Assembly: GCA_000997105.1 (NCBI GenBank)
Contig: LCEJ01000069.1
Span: forward strand, 1-10,426
Direction of reading: 5' to 3'
From: Candidatus Daviesbacteria bacterium GW2011_GWA2_42_7
Lineage (GTDB): Bacteria > Patescibacteriota > Microgenomatia > Daviesbacterales > UBA10151
Length of the DNA: 10,426 bases
This document shows, piece after piece, positions 1 to 5,628 of the stretch. The stretch's first letter is position 1; each line of letters starts with the position of its first letter. A program made the position numbers and the translations under genes. Under the pieces are notes generated by a model. That model saw only the letters and a list, made by a program, of their open reading frames with translations. It had not been told where the DNA came from and searched no databases.

Positions 1-104
1 TGCATCAATCCGCAACATAATTCATAAATAAACACTTGTATTTTCTTCAAATCCTCATCCGACAAGTCAGGATAATATTTTCTTATGACATCAAGCGGCA
101 ACAC
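1..104 (-). CDS. small protein of unknown function, N-terminal 34 residues only (runs off left edge)
   Basis: A minus-strand frame opens with GTG at 104 and stays open to the window edge. It is preceded by an in-frame TAA and, about 8 nt upstream of the start, by a good Shine-Dalgarno stretch (AGGTGGTGAT, around 109-118). The visible peptide starts LPLDVIRKYYPDLSDEDL and continues KKIQVFIYELCCGLM: an amphipathic helical segment with no catalytic motif visible. From memory, short helical proteins of this look (KYYP-L-DE-L-x-x-I-x-x-F-Y-x-L) occur near recombinase genes in CPR genomes, but nothing in the window confirms that. It is encoded downstream of the phosphotransferase on the same strand, 124 nt away, with its own ribosome binding site. 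I am fairly sure it is a real gene because start, SD and protein-like composition agree, but the function is unknown. Confidence 0.55.
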   Translation of the reverse strand, partial: MLPLDVIRKYYPDLSDEDLKKIQVFIYELCCGLM

Positions 105-227
105 TTACCATCACCACCTTTCTTGTTCAAGGGTTAAAATATTTTAGGGTGGAGATGAATTAAGAGGTAGAAGGATAAATTTACCCCAGTTAATTTTAGA
201 ATTAAAACAACCTCTTCTTCAGTCAGA

Positions 228-1202
228 TTATGTTAGTTCTCTTTGTAAACCTGTACGACCAAGATTAAGCCAAAATTCTGTTTCTTCTGTATCATTTCCA
301 TTGATATATTTTTCTTGATGAGCACCCATGAATTCCATTGCAATACCAGCTAGGGCATAATCATAAAGACAACGCTGTTCTTCTGTAGTAAGAGGATTTA
401 ATTTGCTATATTCTTCACTTACCCGTGCACTTTTATCACGAAGCGACATAGGATTATCAGGATCGTGAAGTAAGTTAGCAGTGATAACGGCTAACTCTTG
501 AATTCGAGGATACCAATTAGCAACAGAAAAATCTAAGATATAGATTTTGCCATCATCTCCATTTAGTACATTAGCTTTTGTAAAATCTCCATGTACAAAA
601 CAATGAGGTAGATCATTAACCGGAAGGGCAGAATATTTGGCCATAGCTTGTTGAATAAGCGCGATATCTTCTGGTTTAATGTATTCCCTTACCTTATCGA
701 ACATTACTTGGATATTTGGAATTGCCCAAGAATCAAAAAGATATGCTGGGTGATGATCAATTCTATTTACTTTAGCTGCTTGTTCAAGCACTTTCTGTAA
801 CTCTTCTGCGTTCGGTGCGCGATTAAGCTCAAGAAAAGATTTACCTTCAACGAATTTCATTAGCACCATTGATAATGAGTTAGCTTGGGGATCTACATAA
901 ACTACTCCACCGTCAGCTGTTCTTATCAAAGGCGGATGATGTACTCCTGCTTCTACCGCTTTTTCCATGATGGTACTATAACGAGTAATGTCTTGTGGAC
1001 TTCTTCCCTTAGAGAAGATTTTTGCTACATATTTATCTTTTTGAGTAGCAATAACTACATTACAATCTTCGTAACCAACATCTATTACAGAAAAATCTGT
1101 AGGTTCTCCAACCCGATATGTAGTACAAAGACGACCAACTACAGGGTCAAGATTACCCTCGTAATTTAATCTATCAATAGGTGTTCGTTTATCCATTTCC
1201 AT
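228..1202 (-). CDS. APH-fold phosphotransferase (aminoglycoside/choline/homoserine kinase-like), substrate unknown
   Basis: This 324-residue protein has the protein-kinase-like fold of the APH/phosphotransferase-enzyme family, which transfers the ATP gamma-phosphate to a small-molecule hydroxyl. In the N-lobe YVAKIF supplies the ATP-contacting lysine (K61). LSMVLMKFVEGKSF (about 110-123) is the hinge strand. The catalytic loop HGDFTKANVL has D206 and N211, and the metal-binding aspartate lies in ILDFS (D224), where DFS replaces the usual DFG/DxD form. The C-terminal half is helical and rich in Tyr and Glu. Start choice: AGGA lies 4 nt before ATG 1202 and 10 nt before a second in-frame ATG at 1196, so either could be used. 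A perfect -10 box sits only about 14 nt upstream of ATG 1202. Similar proteins recur in CPR genomes next to no fixed partner, so a drug-resistance role should not be assumed; a homoserine-kinase-II-like or other metabolic kinase is equally possible. The family call is firm and the substrate unknown. Confidence 0.85.
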   Translation of the reverse strand: MEMDKRTPIDRLNYEGNLDPVVGRLCTTYRVGEPTDFSVIDVGYEDCNVVIATQKDKYVAKIFSKGRSPQDITRYSTIMEKAVEAGVHHPPLIRTADGGVVYVDPQANSLSMVLMKFVEGKSFLELNRAPNAEELQKVLEQAAKVNRIDHHPAYLFDSWAIPNIQVMFDKVREYIKPEDIALIQQAMAKYSALPVNDLPHCFVHGDFTKANVLNGDDGKIYILDFSVANWYPRIQELAVITANLLHDPDNPMSLRDKSARVSEEYSKLNPLTTEEQRCLYDYALAGIAMEFMGAHQEKYINGNDTEETEFWLNLGRTGLQRELT

Positions 1203-1215
1203 TTGATCCTAATCG

Positions 1216-1221
1216 ATTATA
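1216..1221 (-). promoter_or_regulatory. -10 box of the phosphotransferase promoter
   Basis: The minus strand reads TATAAT exactly, with no convincing -35 box (AACTTT at 17-nt spacing). Transcription would begin near 1209, leaving only about 7 nt before ATG 1202, so the mRNA would be leaderless or nearly so, and the AGGA before the start would sit at the very 5' end. The -35 region overlaps the core promoter of the divergent plus-strand operon, so the two promoters probably compete or are co-regulated. Confidence 0.5.
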
Positions 1222-1245
1222 TAACAATTCTTAACAGAAAAGTTA

Positions 1246-1254
1246 TGCTATACT
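1246..1254 (+). promoter_or_regulatory. extended -10 promoter of the HEPN-like operon
   Basis: The plus strand carries TGC followed by TATACT (1249-1254), a good extended -10 element (TGnTATAAT with one mismatch in the hexamer). The -35 region is unremarkable, as is common for extended -10 promoters. Initiation near 1261 would give a leader of about 108 nt, all of which is occupied by the structured RNA described separately. Confidence 0.5.
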
Positions 1255-1260
1255 TAGTTT

Positions 1261-1368
1261 TACCGAATGATCCTTGTGGTGAAAGTACCTTACCTTTAGG
1301 GAGCGAATGTTGACAGAAGATTTTCTGATTCATCTAGGCCACAGGGGTCGCCCTTAGGAGAAAATTTT
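1261..1368 (+). ncRNA. structured 5' leader, candidate cis-regulatory RNA
   Basis: Positions 1268-1279 pair with 1339-1350 in an uninterrupted 12-bp helix (nine Watson-Crick pairs, three G-U at 1274-1344, 1271-1347 and 1268-1350). This helix encloses about 59 nt. Inside it CAGAA (1314-1318) pairs with TTCTG (1323-1327) around a GATT loop. The unpaired internal segment 1293-1301 (CCTTTAGGG) can pair with CCCTTAGG at 1351-1358 just outside the helix: AGGG with CCCT and CCT with AGG. That would make a pseudoknot-type contact covering most of the ribosome binding site AGGAG (1356-1360), which lies 8 nt before the ATG at 1369. There is no T-tract, so control at translation initiation is more likely than attenuation. 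I do not recognise a known riboswitch core (no T-box, TPP, cobalamin, SAM, glycine or fluoride signature). The pairing is read directly from the sequence; the function is inferred. Confidence 0.5.
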
Positions 1369-2181
1369 ATGGTTATTGATGAATTTTTCAAGCAATTTAT
1401 TGATGGTTATCTATTTGGAGACCTCCAAAGTATGGCTAAAGTTACTGTACCGCAAGGTAAAACCTACGGTGGCGTTGGGTACCCAATGGTAGCAACTACT
1501 TTAACAGGTATGGAACTTTTGGGACAGTTACTAATGCCCGATGTTGATCCATTTGATCCTACTCGCGGAAATGATTACTTTCTCAATTACTGGAATAATT
1601 ATTTTTCTAAAAATAACCCTGCATATACCGGTCTGGATAGAATTTTCAGACAGCTAGCGCGTAATGGAATATCTCACACGTTTGTAGCCAAACCAGGCAT
1701 ACTTGTCGAAAAAGGTACTAATAGACAAATGTCCTTGGATACGACAAGGAATGAAATATATATTGATTGCATAGTTTTTTATAAAGAATTTGAAGACTCA
1801 TATCTGAAACTTGTTAAGCCAATCGTTGATGGTGCTCTAGGCACTTTTCTAACAACAAAATCAAATATGCAAACTCGCCTAGATAATTTTGGATCTGCAT
1901 ACACAGATGATTCAACTAGATTGTTTTCTGCATTACCGGCATTGCATGTATCAACTATCAACACTACTCGAAGAGCACAAGTGCCGGTGAGTCCATTCTT
2001 CTTAAGTCAGGGAGTTCGAGCAAGTGGAGCTTCTGGGTCACGAGGACCCGTACCAACTACCACCAGTACCACAACTTCCACATCGAATAGTGGCAGCTCC
2101 TCAGTACCGCCCGCATCTGTTACTGTTCCTTACCCAAATCCGACGCCATTTGGGACACTTCCGCCAAAAAAGAATCCTTAA
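1369..2181 (+). CDS. uncharacterised HEPN-like protein with RNGISH motif and Ser/Thr/Pro-rich tail
   Basis: This 270-residue protein has a mostly helical N-terminal part (1 to about 165) and a low-complexity tail (about 214-270) made of Ser, Thr, Pro and Gly that ends in PPKKNP. The segment LARNGISHTFVAKPG holds R98-N99-G100-I101-S102-H103, matching the R-x4-H signature of HEPN domains, many of which are RNases in toxin-antitoxin and abortive-infection systems. The preceding GMELLGQLL and YFLNYWNNYF helices fit the family pattern of an aromatic-rich helix bundle ahead of an RN-G-x-x-H turn and a K-x-G strand. No signal peptide or membrane segment is visible. AGGAG (1356-1360) supports the ATG at 1369. 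It is the first gene of a tight pair: the next ATG lies 2 nt after its stop. Uncharacterised proteins with this layout are widespread, and some may be non-catalytic, so RNase activity is inference. Confidence 0.65.
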   Translation: MVIDEFFKQFIDGYLFGDLQSMAKVTVPQGKTYGGVGYPMVATTLTGMELLGQLLMPDVDPFDPTRGNDYFLNYWNNYFSKNNPAYTGLDRIFRQLARNGISHTFVAKPGILVEKGTNRQMSLDTTRNEIYIDCIVFYKEFEDSYLKLVKPIVDGALGTFLTTKSNMQTRLDNFGSAYTDDSTRLFSALPALHVSTINTTRRAQVPVSPFFLSQGVRASGASGSRGPVPTTTSTTTSTSNSGSSSVPPASVTVPYPNPTPFGTLPPKKNP

Positions 2182-2183
2182 AT

Positions 2184-2933
2184 ATGAAAGTCAGTAAGAC
2201 TAAATATAAAGATGAAGAATTAGAAAAAATCCTCAACCCACTATCTAAAGGGGCCACACATATCGTTGCTTCTCCAAAAACTATAGACGAACTTATATCC
2301 AAGGGTATCAATATCGAAGAAAAGTTTATTACTTATGAAGAATATTTTGAAAATTTAATTACGCAAAAAAGAAAGAATGCAGTTGGTTTGCTTAGGCAGT
2401 TGCCCTTACTAGATAATTCCATCGCAAACAGCGTGATCTCTGCGATTTATGAAGAGATTAGGGCAAGTTTTGGACTAGGAATATTCACCTCTACTATTTT
2501 TAACTCCATTGTTTTGCTTGAGTATGCCATGAGGATTCGTCTATATAATAAAAGGTTAGAAAACGACCCTAATTCTAAATGGGAAGATACTGAAAAGCTA
2601 AAGATGAAACAATTAATAAGTCAACTGAAACGGCAAAAAATCATAGATAAAACAGGGCAGGAACAGTTGGATAGCTTTAATGATAAGTTTAGAAACCCCT
2701 ATTTACACATAAATATCCATAAGATGATACAAGGTATTTATGCTAATAATGTAATGAAGGTTGATATAAACACTAGAAAAGTAACAGAAGAAAATGAGAT
2801 AGATGTCTCTAAATATCCCCACATGTGGTTTTTGGCAAAGAATTTCTACGATAGATCTTACGTTATGCACGTTCTCCAATTTTGCATAGGTTGGACGAAC
2901 GATTTATTGAAAAAGAATTCTGAAGGTCGGTGA
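2184..2933 (+). CDS. uncharacterised helical protein with HEPN-like RNPYLH motif
   Basis: This 249-residue protein shares no obvious stretch with its upstream neighbour but ends its helical core in the same kind of motif: FNDKFRNPYLH, with R170-N171 and H175 (R-x4-H), followed by INIHKMIQG. Ahead of it lie an amphipathic helix with EYAMRIRL (E113, R117) and a KQLISQLKRQKIID segment, an arrangement also seen in HEPN/DUF4145-like proteins where a first helix carries a conserved acidic residue and a later one the RN-x-x-x-H. The N-terminus (1 to about 60) is charged. There is no signal peptide or membrane helix. Its ATG begins 2 nt after the upstream stop and lacks a clear Shine-Dalgarno sequence, which points to translational coupling and equal dosage. 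A terminator follows at once. The family assignment rests on motif and helix pattern only. Confidence 0.65.
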   Translation: MKVSKTKYKDEELEKILNPLSKGATHIVASPKTIDELISKGINIEEKFITYEEYFENLITQKRKNAVGLLRQLPLLDNSIANSVISAIYEEIRASFGLGIFTSTIFNSIVLLEYAMRIRLYNKRLENDPNSKWEDTEKLKMKQLISQLKRQKIIDKTGQEQLDSFNDKFRNPYLHINIHKMIQGIYANNVMKVDINTRKVTEENEIDVSKYPHMWFLAKNFYDRSYVMHVLQFCIGWTNDLLKKNSEGR

Positions 2934-2934
2934 T

Positions 2935-2955
2935 ATGCATACTTATGCATTTTTT
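2935..2955 (+). terminator. intrinsic terminator of the HEPN-like operon
   Basis: ATGCAT (2935-2940) and ATGCAT (2945-2950) form a 6-bp hairpin (extendable by one pair, closing the loop) with loop ACTT, immediately followed by a run of Ts ending at 2955. It starts right after the stop codon at 2931-2933. The stem is AT-rich and therefore weak, but position and T-tract fit. The rest of the spacer to 3015 shows nothing further. Confidence 0.5.
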
Positions 2956-3015
2956 AGGCCAAATAAATAGGCATATTCAGAGGTTAGACCGTCAGATAAG
3001 AATAATTTGAAAAAC

Positions 3016-4401
3016 TCATCCAGTCTGCTCGCCTCGCTGAGCCTCAAAACTTCTTATTTTTTTTAAAATATGGAGGATATAGCCTACCCTTAAGTAAAAT
3101 GATTTTAAAATCTGCCTTTGGATCCTTAATAAATCTTCAGGCCCAAAATAATCCGTCCTCCATAAAGGCTTTTGCCCAAACATCACAAATTTTTCCCAGT
3201 CCTCTGAAAAAATATAATCTTTTTCTTTCATCAAATCATAAAGCTTGGTCCCCGGATAAGGCACAATCACCGAGGCCGAGATTAAATCAGGGTTAGTCTT
3301 TTTAATTAAATCTATAGTTTTCTCAATGTCTTCTCTTGTTTCAGAAGGATGGCTGCCGATAATATAGTTCCCCTCAACATATTTAATCCCGGCCTGCCTG
3401 GCCCATTTAAAAGCCTTTTTTACCTGGGATACCGAAATCTTTTTCCCGATTAATTTTAAAACCCTGGGGCTGCCGGATTCTACCCCAAAAACTATTTTCT
3501 GGCACCCGGTCTTAGCCATTAATTTAAGAAGTTTTAAAGATACCGCGCTTACCCTTGTCCCTTCACAATGCCAACTTTTAACCCCTAATTTTTGTAAACC
3601 CCGGCAAATTTCAGCTGCCCTTTTTGGGTTTAAAGTAAAGGTATCATCTGCAATGGCAAAATGGTCAAAATGATATTTTTCCATACATTCTTTTACTTCT
3701 GCCAAAACATTTTCCGGGCTTCTAAAGCGGGTGAAGGAGTTCATAGTTACTTGGTTTGCACAAAAGATACACCCAACCGGACAACCGCGGGAAGTATAAA
3801 TTTCGGTATTTTTAAGCCGGTTGCTCATTCCCCTGGAAATATGCCCCTTGCGGGTTACATCTAAATTAAATAGCTCACGGGCCGGGAAAGGCAGTGAATC
3901 CAAATCCCGGATCAAAGGCCTGCGGGGCTCCATTTTAATCTCAGTATTAACTCTATAAGCCGTCCCTAAAATCCCCTTTGGTTTTTTGCCTTTTTCTACT
4001 GCCTTACAAAGCTCTAAAAGGGTTTCCTCACCTTCACTGATTACCACAATATCAAAATTCGGGAAATCCCCTAAAGTCCTTTTAGGCCAGGCACTGGGGT
4101 GATGCCCTCCGGTAACAGTAACAATATATGGGAAATTTTCCTTAACTAACTTCGCAAATTTATGGCCGTTTATGATTGTAGGGGTAAGACAGGTGAAACC
4201 GATAATTGCAGGCTTTGCTTTTTTTATCCTTTTGATAAAACTTTGCTTATCAAACTTCTCGCTTTCAAAATCCCAAATCTCCGCTTCGTATCCGTTCTTT
4301 ATTACATAAGCTGCTAAATAGCCCAGGTTGATTGGGGTAGTATGGGAAAGGAGGGAGGCTTCACCTCTTGGGTCCGGCGGTCTAATTAATACGATCTTCA
4401 T
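3016..4401 (-). CDS. B12-binding-domain radical SAM protein
   Basis: This 461-residue enzyme belongs to the class that pairs an N-terminal cobalamin-binding Rossmann-like domain (1 to about 140, with INLGYLAAYV and the VTVTGGHHPS strand-turn) with a radical SAM barrel. The 4Fe-4S cluster motif is in TSRGCPVGCIFC: C207, C211 and C214 (CxxxCxxC). Downstream barrel signatures are FAIADDTF (about 248-255), VFGVESGSPRVL (about 304-315) and GNYIIGSHPSET (about 344-355). The C-terminal part (about 400-461) is basic and ends in an Arg/Gln/Gly-rich tail. Family members methylate or rearrange lipids, hopanoids, bacteriochlorophyll or natural products; nothing here fixes the substrate. The start at 4401 has GGAA 5 nt upstream. 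It lies 56 nt downstream of the secreted coiled-coil gene and may be cotranscribed. The class is certain; the reaction is unknown. Confidence 0.9.
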   Translation of the reverse strand: MKIVLIRPPDPRGEASLLSHTTPINLGYLAAYVIKNGYEAEIWDFESEKFDKQSFIKRIKKAKPAIIGFTCLTPTIINGHKFAKLVKENFPYIVTVTGGHHPSAWPKRTLGDFPNFDIVVISEGEETLLELCKAVEKGKKPKGILGTAYRVNTEIKMEPRRPLIRDLDSLPFPARELFNLDVTRKGHISRGMSNRLKNTEIYTSRGCPVGCIFCANQVTMNSFTRFRSPENVLAEVKECMEKYHFDHFAIADDTFTLNPKRAAEICRGLQKLGVKSWHCEGTRVSAVSLKLLKLMAKTGCQKIVFGVESGSPRVLKLIGKKISVSQVKKAFKWARQAGIKYVEGNYIIGSHPSETREDIEKTIDLIKKTNPDLISASVIVPYPGTKLYDLMKEKDYIFSEDWEKFVMFGQKPLWRTDYFGPEDLLRIQRQILKSFYLRVGYILHILKKIRSFEAQRGEQTG

Positions 4402-4457
4402 AATTTCCGATTTCGTATTTTACCACACCATAGATTGAACCAATAGGCACGAATAGC

Positions 4458-5066
4458 TTAACGAAGGGGATTTTTACCTTCTGAGGTAGCAGAGTTAAAT
4501 CCCTTTAGGATACTGATAATTTTAGAGGCATCCTGCCTGATAACATGCAGGTCCTGCCTGATCCCCTGTAAAAGCCTCTGTATTTCCTGGAAACCGGCCT
4601 TATCAATTGCCACCCCCTTCTTACTTTCAATACTGGCCAACTTTATCTTTGTGTCTGCTAACTTATTTTTAGCATCAGCCATTAACCTTTCAGCCTCAGC
4701 AACATCCTGGCCTGCTTCCTTTGCCTTATCAATCCTCACCTGCAGCTTTTCCAAAAGTTTTTCAGCCCTTTCTATCGCTTTTTTATGGACATCATAACGG
4801 ACAATAGCTGCTTTTCTTACCCTTTCTACCCTATCCTCTTTCTTCTCCTCAATCTTACCCTTCCGATCCTCTATTTTTTCCTTAATATTCGTTTGCCTCA
4901 CTTCTACCTTCTCCTTTCGGTTTTCCAGCTTTTCCTTCAAAACTGACTGGATACGTTTAATACCAGAAGAGGTAGTTTCTTCGGCCGCCACAGGCTTGGC
5001 ACTATACAAAAAAGCCACTTCAACTAAAAGCAATGCAAAAAGCACGGTTAAAACTATTTTTTTCAC
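4458..5066 (-). CDS. secreted highly charged coiled-coil protein
   Basis: This 202-residue protein starts with a typical signal peptide: MKKIV, a hydrophobic core (about 5-21) and a likely cleavage after KPVAA near residue 28. The rest is almost entirely Lys/Glu/Arg helix, with repeats such as KEKLENRKEK, KEKIEDRKGK and EKKEDRVERV, predicted to form long coiled coil, then an AEAERLMADAKNKL segment and a C-terminal helix QEIQRLLQGIRQDL. Similar proteins of unknown role are common in CPR genomes, probably at the cell envelope. The start is GTG at 5066, overlapping the TGA of the upstream membrane peptide by 4 nt (GTGA), so the two are translationally coupled and probably work together at the membrane. 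No enzymatic motif is visible. Confidence 0.75.
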   Translation of the reverse strand: MKKIVLTVLFALLLVEVAFLYSAKPVAAEETTSSGIKRIQSVLKEKLENRKEKVEVRQTNIKEKIEDRKGKIEEKKEDRVERVRKAAIVRYDVHKKAIERAEKLLEKLQVRIDKAKEAGQDVAEAERLMADAKNKLADTKIKLASIESKKGVAIDKAGFQEIQRLLQGIRQDLHVIRQDASKIISILKGFNSATSEGKNPLR

Positions 5067-5281
5067 AGGTTATTTAACTCCTCCATAAAGCCTGCTTCAT
5101 CTGCCTCAAGGTCAGCCAAATCTTTTTCTAAAGCGGTTAGATCATCTTCAGGGGTAGTAACACTCTCTCGAGTTACAGAAATAGGAAGACTAACAGGAGA
5201 TTGCCCTTTTTGAAAAACTGCAAAATAAATACCAAATCCTACCAAGACAATTACCAGGACAGCGATAATAAGCTTAGACAT
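5063..5281 (-). CDS. single-pass membrane peptide with acidic tail
   Basis: This 72-residue protein has a two-residue-plus-Lys N-terminus, one hydrophobic helix (about 4-23, LIIAVLVIVLVGFGIYFAVF), a short linker and an acidic C-terminal helix with ALEKDLADLEAD. It is likely anchored with the acidic part outside. The tail could pair with the strongly basic coiled coil of the protein whose gene overlaps its stop codon; this is inferred from charge only. Transcription starts at a strong promoter just upstream. There is no Shine-Dalgarno sequence before ATG 5281, and the leader would be about 6 nt, suggesting leaderless translation. Small anchors with acidic D/L/E tails like this are frequent in CPR genomes. 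Confidence 0.7.
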   Translation of the reverse strand: MSKLIIAVLVIVLVGFGIYFAVFQKGQSPVSLPISVTRESVTTPEDDLTALEKDLADLEADEAGFMEELNNL

Positions 5282-5293
5282 AGGGCAATATTT

Positions 5294-5321
5294 ATATTAA
5301 CATACCCTCTTGAATTGTCAA
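5294..5321 (-). promoter_or_regulatory. sigma70-type promoter for the membrane peptide/coiled-coil operon
   Basis: On the minus strand a perfect TTGACA (5316-5321) is followed, after 16 nt, by TAATAT (5294-5299) preceded by TGT, making an extended -10. Initiation would fall near 5287, about 6 nt before ATG 5281. This is the best promoter in the window. It lies just downstream of tRNA-Glu on the same strand, so the operon need not depend on the tRNA transcript. Confidence 0.7.
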
Positions 5322-5337
5322 CCGAAATTTTTGTTTG

Positions 5338-5411
5338 TAGCGCGTGCGGGATTCGAACCCGCGATTCCCGGGATGAAAACCCGGTGTCCTAGGCCTCTAG
5401 ACGAACGCGCC
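5338..5411 (-). tRNA. tRNA-Glu (anticodon TTC)
   Basis: A complete 74-nt cloverleaf is visible on the minus strand. The acceptor GGCGCGT pairs with ACGCGCT (first pair G-U) and is followed by discriminator A at 5338. The D-arm GTCTAG...TAGGAC is of tRNA-Glu type. The anticodon stem CCGGG/CCCGG holds the loop TTTTCAT, with anticodon TTC at 5375-5377. The T-arm is GCGGG-TTCGAAT-CCCGC. CCA is not encoded (the following bases are CAA), so CCA must be added after transcription. TTC reads GAA and GAG. Confidence 0.97.
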
Positions 5412-5433
5412 CTTCGGTTGCGTTGTCTGCGAG

Positions 5434-5456
5434 TATCCAACACCCGATGTTGGATA
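5434..5456. repeat. 9-bp hairpin 5' of tRNA-Glu
   Basis: TATCCAACA (5434-5442) and TGTTGGATA (5448-5456) form a perfect 9-bp stem with loop CCCGA. Read on the plus strand it is followed by TCTTTTAT, a weak terminator-like tail that could stop transcription antisense to the tRNA region. Read on the minus strand it would lie in the tRNA 5' leader and has no T-tract. The role is unclear. Confidence 0.45.
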
Positions 5457-5461
5457 TCTTT

Positions 5462-5502
5462 TATATGACAAATATATGACAAAATATTTTCGATCGAAAA
5501 TA
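5462..5502. promoter_or_regulatory. candidate operator: tandem 11-mers and an 18-bp palindrome
   Basis: TATATGACAAA occurs twice without a gap (5462-5472, 5473-5483). Directly after it lies a perfect 18-bp palindrome, TATTTTCGATCGAAAATA (5485-5502). A weaker inverted repeat, TAAAAT/ATTTTA, follows at 5501-5516. The block sits 66 nt upstream of the -35 box of the histidine phosphatase and about 50 nt upstream of tRNA-Glu on the other strand. An 11-nt spacing is about one helical turn, which suits a protein binding one face of DNA. The regulator is not identified. Confidence 0.4.
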
Positions 5503-5567
5503 AAATGTAAATTTTATGACTTATTGCTTGAACTCACACTTGGAATGTGGGAAGCTGCAATCAATCC

Positions 5568-5596
5568 TTGACAAACTTCTTCCTTAAAGATAAATT
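5568..5596 (+). promoter_or_regulatory. promoter of the histidine phosphatase gene
   Basis: A perfect TTGACA (5568-5573) is followed at exactly 17 nt by TAAATT (5591-5596, four of six consensus bases). Initiation near 5602-5604 would fall right at the first ATG of the frame (5605) and about 25 nt before the ATG at 5629, which helps decide the start. Confidence 0.55.
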
Positions 5597-5628
5597 ACGG
5601 AATTATGACTGGTGAAAAAGTTAGAGAA

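Noticed and set aside
105..227. Spacer between the left-edge gene and the phosphotransferase
   Set aside because: Apart from the ribosome binding site of the left gene and a weak AT-only inverted repeat near 190-210, I see no promoter, terminator or gene I can support.
885..1169. Plus-strand open frame of 94 codons
   Set aside because: It lies wholly antisense to the phosphotransferase, is dominated by Tyr, Ser, Cys and Ile without any motif, and has no ribosome binding site.
1268..1350. Leader helix considered as a transcription attenuator
   Set aside because: No T-tract follows the helix; the next bases are the ribosome binding site, so a translational effect is more plausible.
5201..5392. 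Plus-strand open frame ending in a CSACGIRTRDSRD-like peptide
   Set aside because: It reads through the reverse complement of tRNA-Glu; this is a well-known artefact of antisense tRNA translation.
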